The notes beneath the pieces were generated by a model. The model was given only the letters and a program-made list of their open reading frames with translations. It was not told the origin of the DNA and searched no databases. A program made the translations under genes and the position numbers. This document shows positions 53,871-62,327 of a stretch of DNA of 64,000 nucleotides, in pieces (within the stretch, counting starts at the first letter, position 1; each line of letters starts with the position of its first letter). The stretch comes from Heyndrickxia shackletonii (GTDB taxonomy: Bacteria; Bacillota; Bacilli; Bacillales; Bacillaceae_C), in the NCBI RefSeq assembly GCF_001420715.1, contig NZ_LJJC01000004.1, positions 3,308,783 to 3,372,782 on the forward strand, written 5' to 3'.

Positions 53871-54179
53871 TTAATTACTTTCATCATATGGTGGTTCTTG
53901 ATTTTCATCCGGATCATCATGTGTTGGATGTGCACCTGGATATTCTCTTGGAAGATCCTGATGGAATGATTTAAATTCATAGTTAAAGTTACTGTATGGT
54001 CTTTGCCCTTCTCTCCATGGAGTAGATTTTCCTTGAACTGGATCATCCTCCCCTCGAACAGCTCCATAGGCGCCTTCTGGATATTCTTCAAATATAATAA
54101 AATTTTTTCTCGTTTCAACAGTCGAAACATCTGTATAAGAAATTTCTTCTTTGTCAGTGTTTTTCTTTCTGCCCTTCAT
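53871..54179 (-). CDS. Conserved acidic cytosolic protein, unknown function
   Basis: 102 aa. Basic start (MKGRKKNTDKEE) then SYTDVSTVETRKNFIIFEEYPEGAYG, STPWREGQRPYSNFNYEF and a Pro/Asp/Glu-rich end LPREYPGAHPTHDDPDENQEPPYD. Low hydrophobicity suggests a largely unstructured protein. AAGGAAGTG lies eight bases before the ATG. Similar proteins are, as I recall, annotated only as cytosolic protein in Bacillus. Confidence 0.75.
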   Translation of the reverse strand: MKGRKKNTDKEEISYTDVSTVETRKNFIIFEEYPEGAYGAVRGEDDPVQGKSTPWREGQRPYSNFNYEFKSFHQDLPREYPGAHPTHDDPDENQEPPYDESN

Positions 54180-54351
54180 CTAATTTCACTTCCTTATCCC
54201 TTTTCATCTTATTATGTGGACAAATGGCAATACTATTCGCTTCTGCAATTTCGAGGCAGTTTCCATATAGAATTTAATCTTTTTCGCAATAGAAAAATTT
54301 TTCTTGTTATACTTACAATATCGAAAATGTATATAAAGGGGGAGGAAGTAA

Positions 54352-55593
54352 TTGGGAGAAAAGATGAAAAATGTTCACCTTCCAATAAAGATCGTTTCGA
54401 TAGTGACAGCATTGAGCTTAGTGGGAGACTCCATGTTATATATTACCTTGCCGATTTTTTGGAAAGAAGCAGGACTTAGTTCCTTATGGCAGGTAGGTTT
54501 TCTATTATCCATCAATCGTTTTGTGCGGCTACCCGCAAATCCGTTAATAGGTTGGCTTTATAATAGGATATCTTTAAAAAGTGGATTAATTTTTGCTATT
54601 ATCATCGGTTCAATTAGTACATTAGGGTACGGGGTCGTGAAAGGGTTTCTTGGATGGATTATTCTACGCAGCTTATGGGGAATCGCATGGTCCTTTTTTC
54701 GAATAGGCGGATTAGCAGTAGTTGTCCAATATTCTAATGATCATGATCGCGGCAAAGCAATGGGACTATATAATGGATTGTATAGAACGGGAAGTTTAGT
54801 CGGAATGTTGATTGGCGGTATTCTTGCTCCAATCCTTGGATTGCATGTTGTCTCCATTATTTTCGGGATTTTTTCTTTAATGGGACTTCCATTGATATAT
54901 AAATATTTACAAACAAAGTCTCTCGAGTCCCGAAAGAAACAACATAAAATAAATATACGCTCATCCTATCAGTCAAAATCTTACATAGCCATATTAGTTA
55001 TTAGCAGTTTTTTCATTACTATGTTCATACAAGGGATATTCACTTCAACCTTGAGCTCCTTAATTGAACATCATTATGGAAAAAGCATTCAATTAGCAGG
55101 GATAATAATCAGTGTTACAGCACTTTCCGGTGTCCTTCAATCTATTCGCTGGGTTTGGGAACCCTTTTTAGGGAGCCGAATTGGAGAATGGTCTGATGGG
55201 CCAAAAGGAAGAAAACCATTATTTATCGGATCATTACTTTTAGCAGCTGTTTCTTATGGTTTTCTATCCATCCAAATTACCATTACTTCTTGGATATTTA
55301 TTACTCTTATCTTCATGGTCTCTGCAACCGGAATCACGACATTAATAGATGCATTAGCAGGGGATATTGCAAAATCATCCAACGCTGTTTCTTTCTTAAC
55401 ACTTTACTCCGTAGTGCAAGATATTGGCGCAGCATTAGGACCTTTTATTGGTTATTTCTTTATTGGCTTTAAATCTGGATTTTTATATCTTTATTTTGGA
55501 GTCGCTAGTATTTTTCTATTCCTGGCTCTTATTTGGTTTTTCTTACAGTCCAAACAAAAGGTTTCTTTTAAAACTGAAACACTGGAACAATAA
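54352..55593 (+). CDS. MFS transporter, unknown substrate
   Basis: 413 aa with twelve predicted membrane helices. The MFS loop 2-3 motif is reduced (NPLIGWLYNRIS). Loop 8-9 reads GSRIGEWSDGPKGRKPLF, close to the consensus DxxGRR/K. A cytosolic central loop holds KSLESRKKQHKIN. The start is TTG 54352, six bases after GGGGGAGG; an internal ATG at 54364 is possible. Single gene with its own terminator. Confidence 0.8.
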   Translation: MGEKMKNVHLPIKIVSIVTALSLVGDSMLYITLPIFWKEAGLSSLWQVGFLLSINRFVRLPANPLIGWLYNRISLKSGLIFAIIIGSISTLGYGVVKGFLGWIILRSLWGIAWSFFRIGGLAVVVQYSNDHDRGKAMGLYNGLYRTGSLVGMLIGGILAPILGLHVVSIIFGIFSLMGLPLIYKYLQTKSLESRKKQHKINIRSSYQSKSYIAILVISSFFITMFIQGIFTSTLSSLIEHHYGKSIQLAGIIISVTALSGVLQSIRWVWEPFLGSRIGEWSDGPKGRKPLFIGSLLLAAVSYGFLSIQITITSWIFITLIFMVSATGITTLIDALAGDIAKSSNAVSFLTLYSVVQDIGAALGPFIGYFFIGFKSGFLYLYFGVASIFLFLALIWFFLQSKQKVSFKTETLEQ

Positions 55594-55648
55594 CAATACT
55601 GTTCATATAGAGGTAACAGCAATCAAAAAAATAATAACTGTTTTTCAT

Positions 55649-55682
55649 ACAAGAAGACCACAACTTCAGTTGTTTTCTTGTA
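55649..55682 (+). terminator. Terminator after the MFS gene
   Basis: ACAAGAAgACcACAA/TTGTtTTCTTGT imperfect stem followed by ATTTTTTG. Confidence 0.75.
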
Positions 55683-55814
55683 TTTTTTGATTTACTGATG
55701 TAATCCATTCGATACAAATATTAATGTATCGTTAAAAACATACCCCGATGGCACCAATTTTAACAATGCATCCATGGTGGCAACTGCACATCGTAAATGA
55801 TATGCAGTCAAAAT

Positions 55815-56147
55815 TTATTTCACTTTTTTATCCTTTTTGCGACTATGCTTGCCTTCATTTTCTACTTCTACAATCTTACCAGTATGTGCATCTATCTCAA
55901 CTTCAAAAAGTACTTTGTTAGAAGTTATAATTTTTACCTCGTAGTAGGTTTTCCCCTCTTCTTTTTCCATTTCAACATTTAAAACATCCCCTTTTATTCT
56001 TTTTAAAGCAATATCTTCCGCTTGTTTTTCTGAAATTATATTTTTTTTCACTGTTGATTGGCCAGCTAATTCCGCATTCCCATTAGTATAGAAAACATTA
56101 AAGCTAACTGGAATAAATATACAAAACGATAACAATAGTTTTCTCAT
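55815..56147 (-). CDS. Secreted PepSY-domain protein
   Basis: 110 aa. Sec signal peptide MRKLLLSFCIFIPVSFNVFYTNGNAELA (cleavage probably near residue 25-30). It is followed by one PepSY module: ISEKQAEDIALKRIKGDVLNVEMEKEEGKTYYEVKIITSNKVLFEVEIDAHTGKIVEV. The lysine-rich end is HSRKKDKKVK. PepSY domains inhibit or chaperone peptidases outside the cell. Start ATG 56147 behind AGGGGAG. Confidence 0.82.
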   Translation of the reverse strand: MRKLLLSFCIFIPVSFNVFYTNGNAELAGQSTVKKNIISEKQAEDIALKRIKGDVLNVEMEKEEGKTYYEVKIITSNKVLFEVEIDAHTGKIVEVENEGKHSRKKDKKVK

Positions 56148-56271
56148 TGTCACACTCCCCTCTTTTTCTTTATTTTGCTTTATAAAGGGAATTTATATCC
56201 TTTCGATTAAGCCTTTTGGTCTAAATCATCATATTTTACTTTACTTTTCAAAATTAGTTTGATGCCTTTCC

Positions 56272-56297
56272 ACCTTTTTCTGATATGACATATCCTA
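56272..56297 (+). promoter_or_regulatory. SigmaK-like promoter of the YjcZ pair
   Basis: AC, 15 bases, then CATATCCTA (CATAnnnTA). Same spacing as upstream of the YjcZ gene at 30963, about 30 bp before the ATG. Confidence 0.45.
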
Positions 56298-56327
56298 TTT
56301 TATCCGAACAAAAAGGAGGTTTTATGA

Positions 56328-56450
56328 ATGTCAGACGGCGGAGGATATGGAGCAGGCTTTGCTCTAATTGTTGTATTATTTATCCTGCTTATCATTGTTG
56401 GTGCTGCTTTTGTTGGTGGCGGCTATGGCGGTGGTATGGGATATTACTAA
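56328..56450 (+). CDS. YjcZ-family sporulation miniprotein
   Basis: 40 aa: [25 protein letters not shown] followed by [15 protein letters not shown]. Glycine-rich ends flank one membrane helix. AAGGAGG lies eight bases before ATG 56328; an overlapping ATG four bases earlier is out of frame. First of a tandem pair. Confidence 0.88.
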   Translation: MSDGGGYGAGFALIVVLFILLIIVGAAFVGGGYGGGMGYY

Positions 56451-56485
56451 AAAATAATCATACTTCATAAATGGAGGTGACTTTT

Positions 56486-56617
56486 ATGTGGTGCGGTGGA
56501 TGTAGATATCGAGGATACGCTTATACACCAGCTCCAACTGGTATGGGTGCCGGATTTGCCCTTATCGTTGTGCTGTTTATTCTACTAATTATTGTTGGAG
56601 CAGTTTGTTGGGCTTAA
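56486..56617 (+). CDS. YjcZ-family sporulation miniprotein, Cys-containing variant
   Basis: 43 aa: [43 protein letters not shown]. It shares the helix [16 protein letters not shown] with its two paralogues but has a Cys-x2-Cys head and a Cys near the end. These could form disulfide or metal links in the coat. GGAGGTGA lies before the ATG. It is 35 bp after its sister and is followed by a terminator. Confidence 0.85.
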   Translation: MWCGGCRYRGYAYTPAPTGMGAGFALIVVLFILLIIVGAVCWA

Positions 56618-56662
56618 GATAAGCTAGACTCTTGTTTGTTATCGACGGAAAAATAATTTATC

Positions 56663-56690
56663 AAGGAAGCCTTTTAATAGGCTTCTTTTT
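56663..56690 (+). terminator. Terminator after the YjcZ pair
   Basis: AAGGAAGCC/GGCTTCTTTTT hairpin with a T run. Confidence 0.8.
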
Positions 56691-56869
56691 ATTTTGTACA
56701 CACTTTAATGCACCTAAAGAAGGGTTTAATTAACGATAAAAACCCAATTACGCTAAGCAATTACTTAGAAATTGGGCTACTTCCGAAGTATTATATATCC
56801 TACTATTACAATTGAAAGAGATAAATTCTAATAATAAACTCTGACCCTTTTATTTTTCAAAATTATACC

Positions 56870-58357
56870 TCATTGATTGTTACAATTGACCATCATTGAC
56901 AAAATCCAATTCTTATAGTCAATGATACGTAAGTGCTTGGGCATGGAAGTGGTGCCACTAACAATCAAAGACACCAGGGAGTCTTCCTTGTGTAAACCGC
57001 CATGACTTGCACCGCCCACATGTGTAGGAGAACCTTCACCGATAAATTCGTACCCTGGTTTTGCACTTACAATGAGGTACTCCCCTTCGTGTGAGAAAAA
57101 GGAAGAATATAATCTTGCTAATGCATCAGGATAATCCCCATATGTTACTTTTTTATTCGTAATAGATAGATTTAATATTTCTGTATTTCCTTCTAAGAAC
57201 CAATTTTGTTCATACTCATCGACAAATTCTCCATCTGGATAAAATTGAAGACTTCCTTCATGTAATCCTGAGGTTACAGTAATAGTTTTTCCGTTTCTAA
57301 TGGCAATCACATCAATCCGATCATCATTTTTTAGGATTTTGGCGATTTCCTGTAATGGTGCTTTTTGATTATCAAGGCTATAAATAAATGTCATTCTTTC
57401 GTTCACACCTAGTACGATTTCATCCTGGGATGTAACCCCGTTTTTTAATTTGACGATTTTGTAAGAACTCAAAAGATCCCTAAGATCTATCAACGCTTCT
57501 TTTTTATTGCCGCTAATCCAGGATTGACCATTGTCTCCAGAAATAATCCATATGTTGTTAGTTAAAGCCTCCTCCCAAGATGAGTATTGATTGAGGATCT
57601 TTTGTAATTGTTTATCTACCTTTTGTATGCCTTTTATATCTGTTCTTCCGTTTTTATGCACACTTTGATCTAAATCTGGAAAATAAACAATTGTGAAATT
57701 CGGTAGTTTGTTTTGTTTAATAAGATAACCCATTTCATTTGCAGAAAATTTATCGTTAAAACCATATTTTCTCCACGAGGAAGCATATTTTTTGACGGGA
57801 TTCAACCATTGAAAAGCTCCATATGAAAATAGTTCCGGTGACCCGACCTCCATTCTCCGTTCCATTCCTGTTATCTTGGATAAAAGAAATGGTGTTTTTA
57901 AAACAGTTGGATGATTTCCCTTATATAGAAGTGCATTGATAGATGACGTTTTCAATCCTTCATTATGCAGGATTTGATGAATGGTTTTATGTTGTTGGTT
58001 TAAATGAACATGATTTAAATTAAAAAATACATCCTCCATGGATTGCTTTAGTCCAAGTTTATAAAGTTCTCTCACATGACTGCCATAATTAACAATTCTT
58101 TTTTCTTTTTGATTATACCAGACAAGTCCTGGTACGTTATGTTTATCACAGTAAACACCTGTTAATAATGTACTATCCACGTTAACAGACATGGTTGGAA
58201 ACGGACTGACAACATTAGGATAATAACAACCACTTTCCATAAAAAATTGAAAAGCAGGAACATTTCCTGAATTTAATGCTGCTTGTAATGCAGAATCCAT
58301 TAATGTATCAATCATAAGTAAAATAACTCTTTTTTTCGGAGATTGTAATGATGCCAT
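56870..58357 (-). CDS. Alkaline phosphatase superfamily (type I phosphodiesterase-like) protein
   Basis: 495 aa, no signal peptide. Metal and nucleophile sites: LMIDTLMDSAL, the threonine in FPTMSVNVDSTLLTGVYCDKHNVPGLVWYN, YFPDLDQSVHKNG, ISGDNGQSWI and HVGGASHGGLH. Related enzymes cleave phosphodiesters, nucleotides or phosphonates. The adjoining EEP-family and YkoP-like genes in the same direction suggest a shared lipid- or phosphate-ester pathway (inference). ATG 58357 behind AAGGAGAAGG. Confidence 0.82.
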   Translation of the reverse strand: MASLQSPKKRVILLMIDTLMDSALQAALNSGNVPAFQFFMESGCYYPNVVSPFPTMSVNVDSTLLTGVYCDKHNVPGLVWYNQKEKRIVNYGSHVRELYKLGLKQSMEDVFFNLNHVHLNQQHKTIHQILHNEGLKTSSINALLYKGNHPTVLKTPFLLSKITGMERRMEVGSPELFSYGAFQWLNPVKKYASSWRKYGFNDKFSANEMGYLIKQNKLPNFTIVYFPDLDQSVHKNGRTDIKGIQKVDKQLQKILNQYSSWEEALTNNIWIISGDNGQSWISGNKKEALIDLRDLLSSYKIVKLKNGVTSQDEIVLGVNERMTFIYSLDNQKAPLQEIAKILKNDDRIDVIAIRNGKTITVTSGLHEGSLQFYPDGEFVDEYEQNWFLEGNTEILNLSITNKKVTYGDYPDALARLYSSFFSHEGEYLIVSAKPGYEFIGEGSPTHVGGASHGGLHKEDSLVSLIVSGTTSMPKHLRIIDYKNWILSMMVNCNNQ

Positions 58358-58453
58358 TCATCCTTCTCCTTCCATAGAATGAATTTTGTATAGCTTTTAG
58401 TATGAACAAATAACGGATTCATATGAATATTGGGGTACAGGACAAATCATTAA

Positions 58454-59182
58454 TTAATAAATGGAAAGTGTTGCTTTTAAAGGCAAATGATCAGATGATA
58501 TGGATAATAAGTTAAAAACTTCTACATTAACTACTTGAACCTCTTTGCTCACAAAAAGATAGTCTAATCTTAATCTTGGCTTCTGTGATGGATATGTAAA
58601 GCCTGTCCCACTACCAGCAATTTCCCAAACATCTTGAAATGATTTCGTTATATGACACCATTTTTTTGATCCAGGCTTCATATTCCAATCCCCCATAATT
58701 ATCGTTGGATATGAAGACTTATTAAACTTCTGAAGGATAAAATTCGTTTGTTTTCGATGAAGAAATGTATTTAAACTTAAATGTGAAACATAAAATCGAA
58801 CTTGCCTTTCATTTATTTGAATGAAAGCTTCATGTAAAGACCTTGGTTCAGCAAGGCCTGATTTTAAATGAAATGTATAACTATTATTCCTTTTAATCGG
58901 ATAACGAGACAAAATAGCATTTCCATATTCTCGAACATGCGAACGGTTTGGGGAGGATAAGGAAATCGCCGGACTAAACCCTTGATACATGTTTAATTGC
59001 TTTGCAAGCCAATAAATTTGATCTTCATAGTTACTCCGTAAAGAAAAATTTCTGTCAACCTCGTTTAGACCAACAATATCTGCCTTACTTTTTTTAATAA
59101 CATCCGCAATTCGATAAAGATCTGTATGTTTATCGCTCCCTTTACCATGGTGTATATTATAGGTCATAACCGTGATATCCAA
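58454..59182 (-). CDS. Endonuclease/exonuclease/phosphatase (EEP) family hydrolase
   Basis: 242 aa. EEP motifs are MTYNIHHGKG (Asn), GLNEVDRN (metal Glu), YVSHLSLNTFLHR, IMGDWNMKPG, LRLDYLFVS and SSDHLPL. Intracellular (no signal peptide). These signatures are shared by sphingomyelinase-, inositol phosphatase- and nuclease-like enzymes. The start is a TTG at 59182 behind AGAGGTGA. Second in the group of three minus-strand genes. Confidence 0.85.
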   Translation of the reverse strand: MDITVMTYNIHHGKGSDKHTDLYRIADVIKKSKADIVGLNEVDRNFSLRSNYEDQIYWLAKQLNMYQGFSPAISLSSPNRSHVREYGNAILSRYPIKRNNSYTFHLKSGLAEPRSLHEAFIQINERQVRFYVSHLSLNTFLHRKQTNFILQKFNKSSYPTIIMGDWNMKPGSKKWCHITKSFQDVWEIAGSGTGFTYPSQKPRLRLDYLFVSKEVQVVNVEVFNLLSISSDHLPLKATLSIY

Positions 59183-59244
59183 CTCTTCTCACCTCTAAGA
59201 TGTAATAAAAAACTAAGCAGCAAGCGATTTACTAGACAAACTAT

Positions 59245-59871
59245 CTAAAGGTTTTCGATGGAATATCTTCGTATAAGTTCCTTTTTCGTCATGATCATCA
59301 TCCTTGGAACAAATTGACCCATTTTGTTTTGTAATCTTTCATAACCCTGTGGATGAACAATACATAATAATAGGCGTAAATAAACTTTGGTAAAGAAAGA
59401 GAACGGCCCTTTTGGCACATTATTAACGGTAAACCCGAATTGATTGGTCCCTTGATAGATCATGGATATTCCATACAGTGCTTTAATCTTTTCAGAATCT
59501 GGATGTTTTAAGATGATAGGGAGTGTTTTCGGCAATAGCTTTTCCGCTGATCTGATCATTTGAATAGCCAATTGAAAAGATGAACGTGCATGGATTCCCA
59601 TGTTAAATAGCATTTCATTATTAAAATGTATCTCCAATATTCGATCTCCTCTTTGAATTTTCTCTCCGTCTAACAATTGAATTGTTTTACCCCAATAAGT
59701 TCTAACCCTTACCATTAATAGTGGATTATTCCTATCAATCGGCTGAATACGAAATAGCCTATTAAACATTCTCTCCCAATTAATCCATAGAAAAACTAAT
59801 ACCTTCTTTTTTCGGTTTATGTTAAATCTGGCTATTTGTTTCTTTATGGGAATATCATGCTGATTAATCAT
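59245..59871 (-). CDS. YkoP-like protein
   Basis: 208 aa, soluble. The central segment LLMVRVRTYWGKTIQLLDGEKIQRGDRILEIHFNNEMLF resembles the YkoP domain found in the Bacillus sporulation cluster ykoN-ykoP-ykoQ. The rest is basic and helical (FTKVYLRLLLCIVHPQGYERLQ). I start at ATG 59871 because AAAGGTGG lies nine bases upstream; the frame is open to 59925. Membership in a lipid or envelope pathway with its two downstream neighbours is inferred. Confidence 0.65.
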   Translation of the reverse strand: MINQHDIPIKKQIARFNINRKKKVLVFLWINWERMFNRLFRIQPIDRNNPLLMVRVRTYWGKTIQLLDGEKIQRGDRILEIHFNNEMLFNMGIHARSSFQLAIQMIRSAEKLLPKTLPIILKHPDSEKIKALYGISMIYQGTNQFGFTVNNVPKGPFSFFTKVYLRLLLCIVHPQGYERLQNKMGQFVPRMMIMTKKELIRRYSIENL

Positions 59872-59956
59872 CAATAAGTGCCACCTTTCAATTCTTAAAA
59901 AAGTTTCTGAGTTTATTTTATCCACATCTTATGTTTCAACACTGTATTTAACATAA

Positions 59957-59987
59957 ATAGAGACTCCCTTTTTTAGGAGTCTCTTTT
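59957..59987. terminator. Bidirectional terminator upstream of the YkoP-like gene
   Basis: AGAGACTCC/GGAGTCTCTTTT with a T-rich loop. It ends the glycine-zipper gene transcript. Confidence 0.8.
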
Positions 59988-60021
59988 ACGTTTATTTATA
60001 TAAGAGGAAAAATTAGCAATT

Positions 60022-60228
60022 CTATTCTTCCTCACGGTCTGAAGGATTGTCAACATCATCGACATTTTCACCAGCCTTGTTCCCCATCGCACCACCAGCG
60101 ATAGCTCCTGCAACTGTACCAAGCGGACCAAATACTGAACCAACTGCAGCACCTGCGACGGCTCCAGCACCAGTTCCTACTGCCTCACTAGTATCGATAT
60201 CATCACGATTACGCTTGTTATCTGCCAT
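60022..60228 (-). CDS. Glycine-zipper small protein
   Basis: 68 aa. Charged head (MADNKRNRDDIDTSE), a Gly/Ala-rich zipper (GTGAGAVAGAAVGSVFGPLGTVAGAIAGGAMGNKAG) and an acidic tail. The GxxxG pattern fits a helical hairpin that packs in a membrane or oligomerises. AAGGAGGTGA lies six bases before the ATG. Glycine-zipper proteins of this size occur in many Bacillus species; function unknown. Confidence 0.8.
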   Translation of the reverse strand: MADNKRNRDDIDTSEAVGTGAGAVAGAAVGSVFGPLGTVAGAIAGGAMGNKAGENVDDVDNPSDREEE

Positions 60229-60327
60229 TTCATCTCACCTCCTTGCTTTTCCAACAATCATATTTTGCCCAATTGGAAAAGCATTACCCGGGAAGATTAA
60301 ATAAACAAGCTTATTGATAATTCCACA

Positions 60328-60471
60328 CTATCTTTGACAACATTTAGATCCACGACCACATTGTGTATGGCATCTACAATAATTACACTTAAACCTTGCA
60401 TTACAAATACAATATCGCGAACATTTACGTAGAGGGCTGCATTTACAGTTTGATTTACAATTACAACTCAA
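60328..60471 (-). CDS. Cysteine-rich 47-aa miniprotein
   Basis: TTG start at 60471 six bases after GGGGGG. Composition: 13 Cys (positions 3, 5, 9, 11, 17, 21, 23, 29, 32, 34, 38, 44, 45) and about 10 Arg/Lys. It contains repeated C-x-C, C-x2-C and CC pairs, no signal peptide and no hydrophobic run. The density is like metallothioneins or disulfide-linked coat proteins. It falls below usual ORF size limits and the start is non-ATG, so it rests on the ribosome site and the improbable cysteine content. Confidence 0.55.
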   Translation of the reverse strand: MSCNCKSNCKCSPLRKCSRYCICNARFKCNYCRCHTQCGRGSKCCQR

Positions 60472-60623
60472 TTAAATCCCCCCATTTTCATTTTGTTATT
60501 AAGGTTTGTTGAGAGAAATTATTCACCTGTACGAATGAAATAGTTATACATTTATTCATGTGTAAAAATTGTTTGTTACGGGAAAATTAACTTAAATTTA
60601 CAACATGAATCGGAGGATTTATC

Positions 60624-61448
60624 ATGGAGCAATCTGTTGTAACCGGACACCGCTTAGTGAATGGAGGAAATGTATATTATGAATTTTATCCGAATCAAAA
60701 CGCAAAAACAGTAGTGTTATTGCATGGTTTTCTTTCCTCGACTTTTACCTTTCGTCATTTAATCCCTTTATTAGTCAGTGACTATCAAGTGTTATCAATA
60801 GACTTACCTCCATTTGGGAAAAGTGAAAAGTCAAGACGTTATGTATACTCTTATAAAAATTTAGCTCAAACTGTTATTCAAATGATCGATTATTTTAGCA
60901 TTAAAGATCCCGTTTTGATTGGTCATTCAATGGGAGGACAAGTGGTTTTGAATATCCTTCACCTTATGCCTGGAATTGCAGAAAAAGCAGTGTTGCTTTC
61001 CAGTTCATCTTATCTAAAACGATTAAAATGGACCATTCGAATGTTCAGTTATGTCCCATTTTCCTCATTATTTGTAAAACTTTGGCTTGCGAGAATTGGC
61101 GTTGTTAAAAACCTTCAGGATACCCTTTATAATCATTCTTTAATCAATAATGAAATGATTGATGGCTATTTACAGCCATTCTTACAAAATAAAATTTTTT
61201 CCGCCATGACGAGAATGATTCGTGATTGGGAAGGGGATTTACCTTCAAAAGTATTAAATCAAATTAACGCAAATTGCCTTTTAATTTGGGGAGAGCACGA
61301 CAGGTCACAACCTCTCCATGTTGGTGAGCGACTTAAAAATGACCTCATAAATTCAGAACTCGTCGTTCTCAAAGAAACCGGCCATGCCATTCCCGAGGAA
61401 CGGCCGTATGAAATTTATGAATACATAAAGAGGTTTTTAAAGGACTGA
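60624..61448 (+). CDS. Alpha/beta hydrolase
   Basis: 274 aa single-domain alpha/beta hydrolase. Oxyanion loop VVLLHGFLSST, nucleophile elbow GHSMGGQVV (Ser), acid in LIWGEHDRSQP (Asp) and His in KETGHAIPEERP. A cap of about 60 residues lies between. No signal peptide. Substrate unknown (esterase, epoxide hydrolase or C-C hydrolase are all possible). ATG 60624 behind CGGAGGA. Confidence 0.85.
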   Translation: MEQSVVTGHRLVNGGNVYYEFYPNQNAKTVVLLHGFLSSTFTFRHLIPLLVSDYQVLSIDLPPFGKSEKSRRYVYSYKNLAQTVIQMIDYFSIKDPVLIGHSMGGQVVLNILHLMPGIAEKAVLLSSSSYLKRLKWTIRMFSYVPFSSLFVKLWLARIGVVKNLQDTLYNHSLINNEMIDGYLQPFLQNKIFSAMTRMIRDWEGDLPSKVLNQINANCLLIWGEHDRSQPLHVGERLKNDLINSELVVLKETGHAIPEERPYEIYEYIKRFLKD

Positions 61449-61567
61449 GTCCTGGCGTAATCGTAGGTCTTTAACAATTTCCCTTAAATTCCCTCCTATC
61501 TTTTGTGTCAAAACAGACAATTATATAGTTGTGTGTTGATTATTTCTTTAAAGGAGGATTTTACATT

Positions 61568-62035
61568 ATGTCTAAACAACACCAAAATCAAAAACAAAAG
61601 CATTCTGAAATCCTAGGTAAAAATATTACAGATACGGAGTTAGCTCAAGAGCTCGGCAGCATTCAGCAACAACTTTCACAATTAAGTCAAACTGTCACCC
61701 AAATGCAGTCTTCACAGCAACAACAAGGTGGGCAATCAAGCTCACAATCAAGTCAATCCGGGCAATCAAACCAAGCGGCTAATCAATTAATGCAACAAAT
61801 ACAGCAATTCAGTTCACAAGCACAACAACAAATGCAACAAACAGATCAACAAGTACAACAATATATCCAACAAGCTGCCCAAGGACTAAATCAAGCGCTT
61901 CAAGGCATTCAGGCAAATCAAGCAATGCAGCAAATGCAACAAGCCATACAACAAGCTCAGCAATTTTCTCAACAAGGCGGACAACAAGGACAGCAACAAA
62001 ATCAACAAGCGCAACAAGGCGGACAAACTTCTTAA
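61568..62035 (+). CDS. Glutamine-rich low-complexity protein
   Basis: 155 aa from ATG 61568 (MSKQHQNQ), seven bases after AAAGGAGG; the frame upstream to 61529 has no site. After a conserved-looking head (HSEILGKNITDTELAQELGSIQQQLSQLSQTVTQMQ), most residues are Gln, Ser or Gly, with helical stretches such as ANQLMQQIQQFSSQAQQQM and AMQQMQQAIQQAQQF. Predicted coiled-coil or prion-like rather than globular. No signal peptide. Spore coat or surface role possible from context only. Confidence 0.75.
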   Translation: MSKQHQNQKQKHSEILGKNITDTELAQELGSIQQQLSQLSQTVTQMQSSQQQQGGQSSSQSSQSGQSNQAANQLMQQIQQFSSQAQQQMQQTDQQVQQYIQQAAQGLNQALQGIQANQAMQQMQQAIQQAQQFSQQGGQQGQQQNQQAQQGGQTS

Positions 62036-62047
62036 TGAAAATATTCC

Positions 62048-62082
62048 AAGGAAGAAGATCTTTAAGGATCTCTTCCTTCTTA
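62048..62082 (+). terminator. Terminator after the Gln-rich gene
   Basis: AAGGAAGaAGATC/GGATCTCTTCCTT, then TCTTATTTATTT. Confidence 0.8.
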
Positions 62083-62327
62083 TTTATTTGATGTTATATT
62101 GCTCCTAAGCCTTTTATGCTGATAGGTAGAGAGCAAAATCCACCTACAATAAATAGTGAGCCAATTATCTCTTTTTTAGAAAACAATGCAATATCAATTT
62201 CTCACATATACATATGGTATTAATACTAATTTTTCCGGAGCGAATATATAACAAACTAGGAGGTAGAATAATTGATATTTTTTTCTGGATAAGAAGGATG
62301 TAGGCGGTATTAAAAAAGAATGATAAT
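62083..62327. other. Intergenic region with an orphan ribosome-site-like sequence
   Basis: Contains AGGAGG near 62260 followed by a TTG opening only six codons. I see no repeat copy and no other signal; it may be the remnant of a small gene. Confidence 0.3.

Noticed and set aside
62258-62302. Small ORF after AGGAGG at about 62260
   Set aside because: The frame is only six codons long before TAA, and no continuing frame is apparent.
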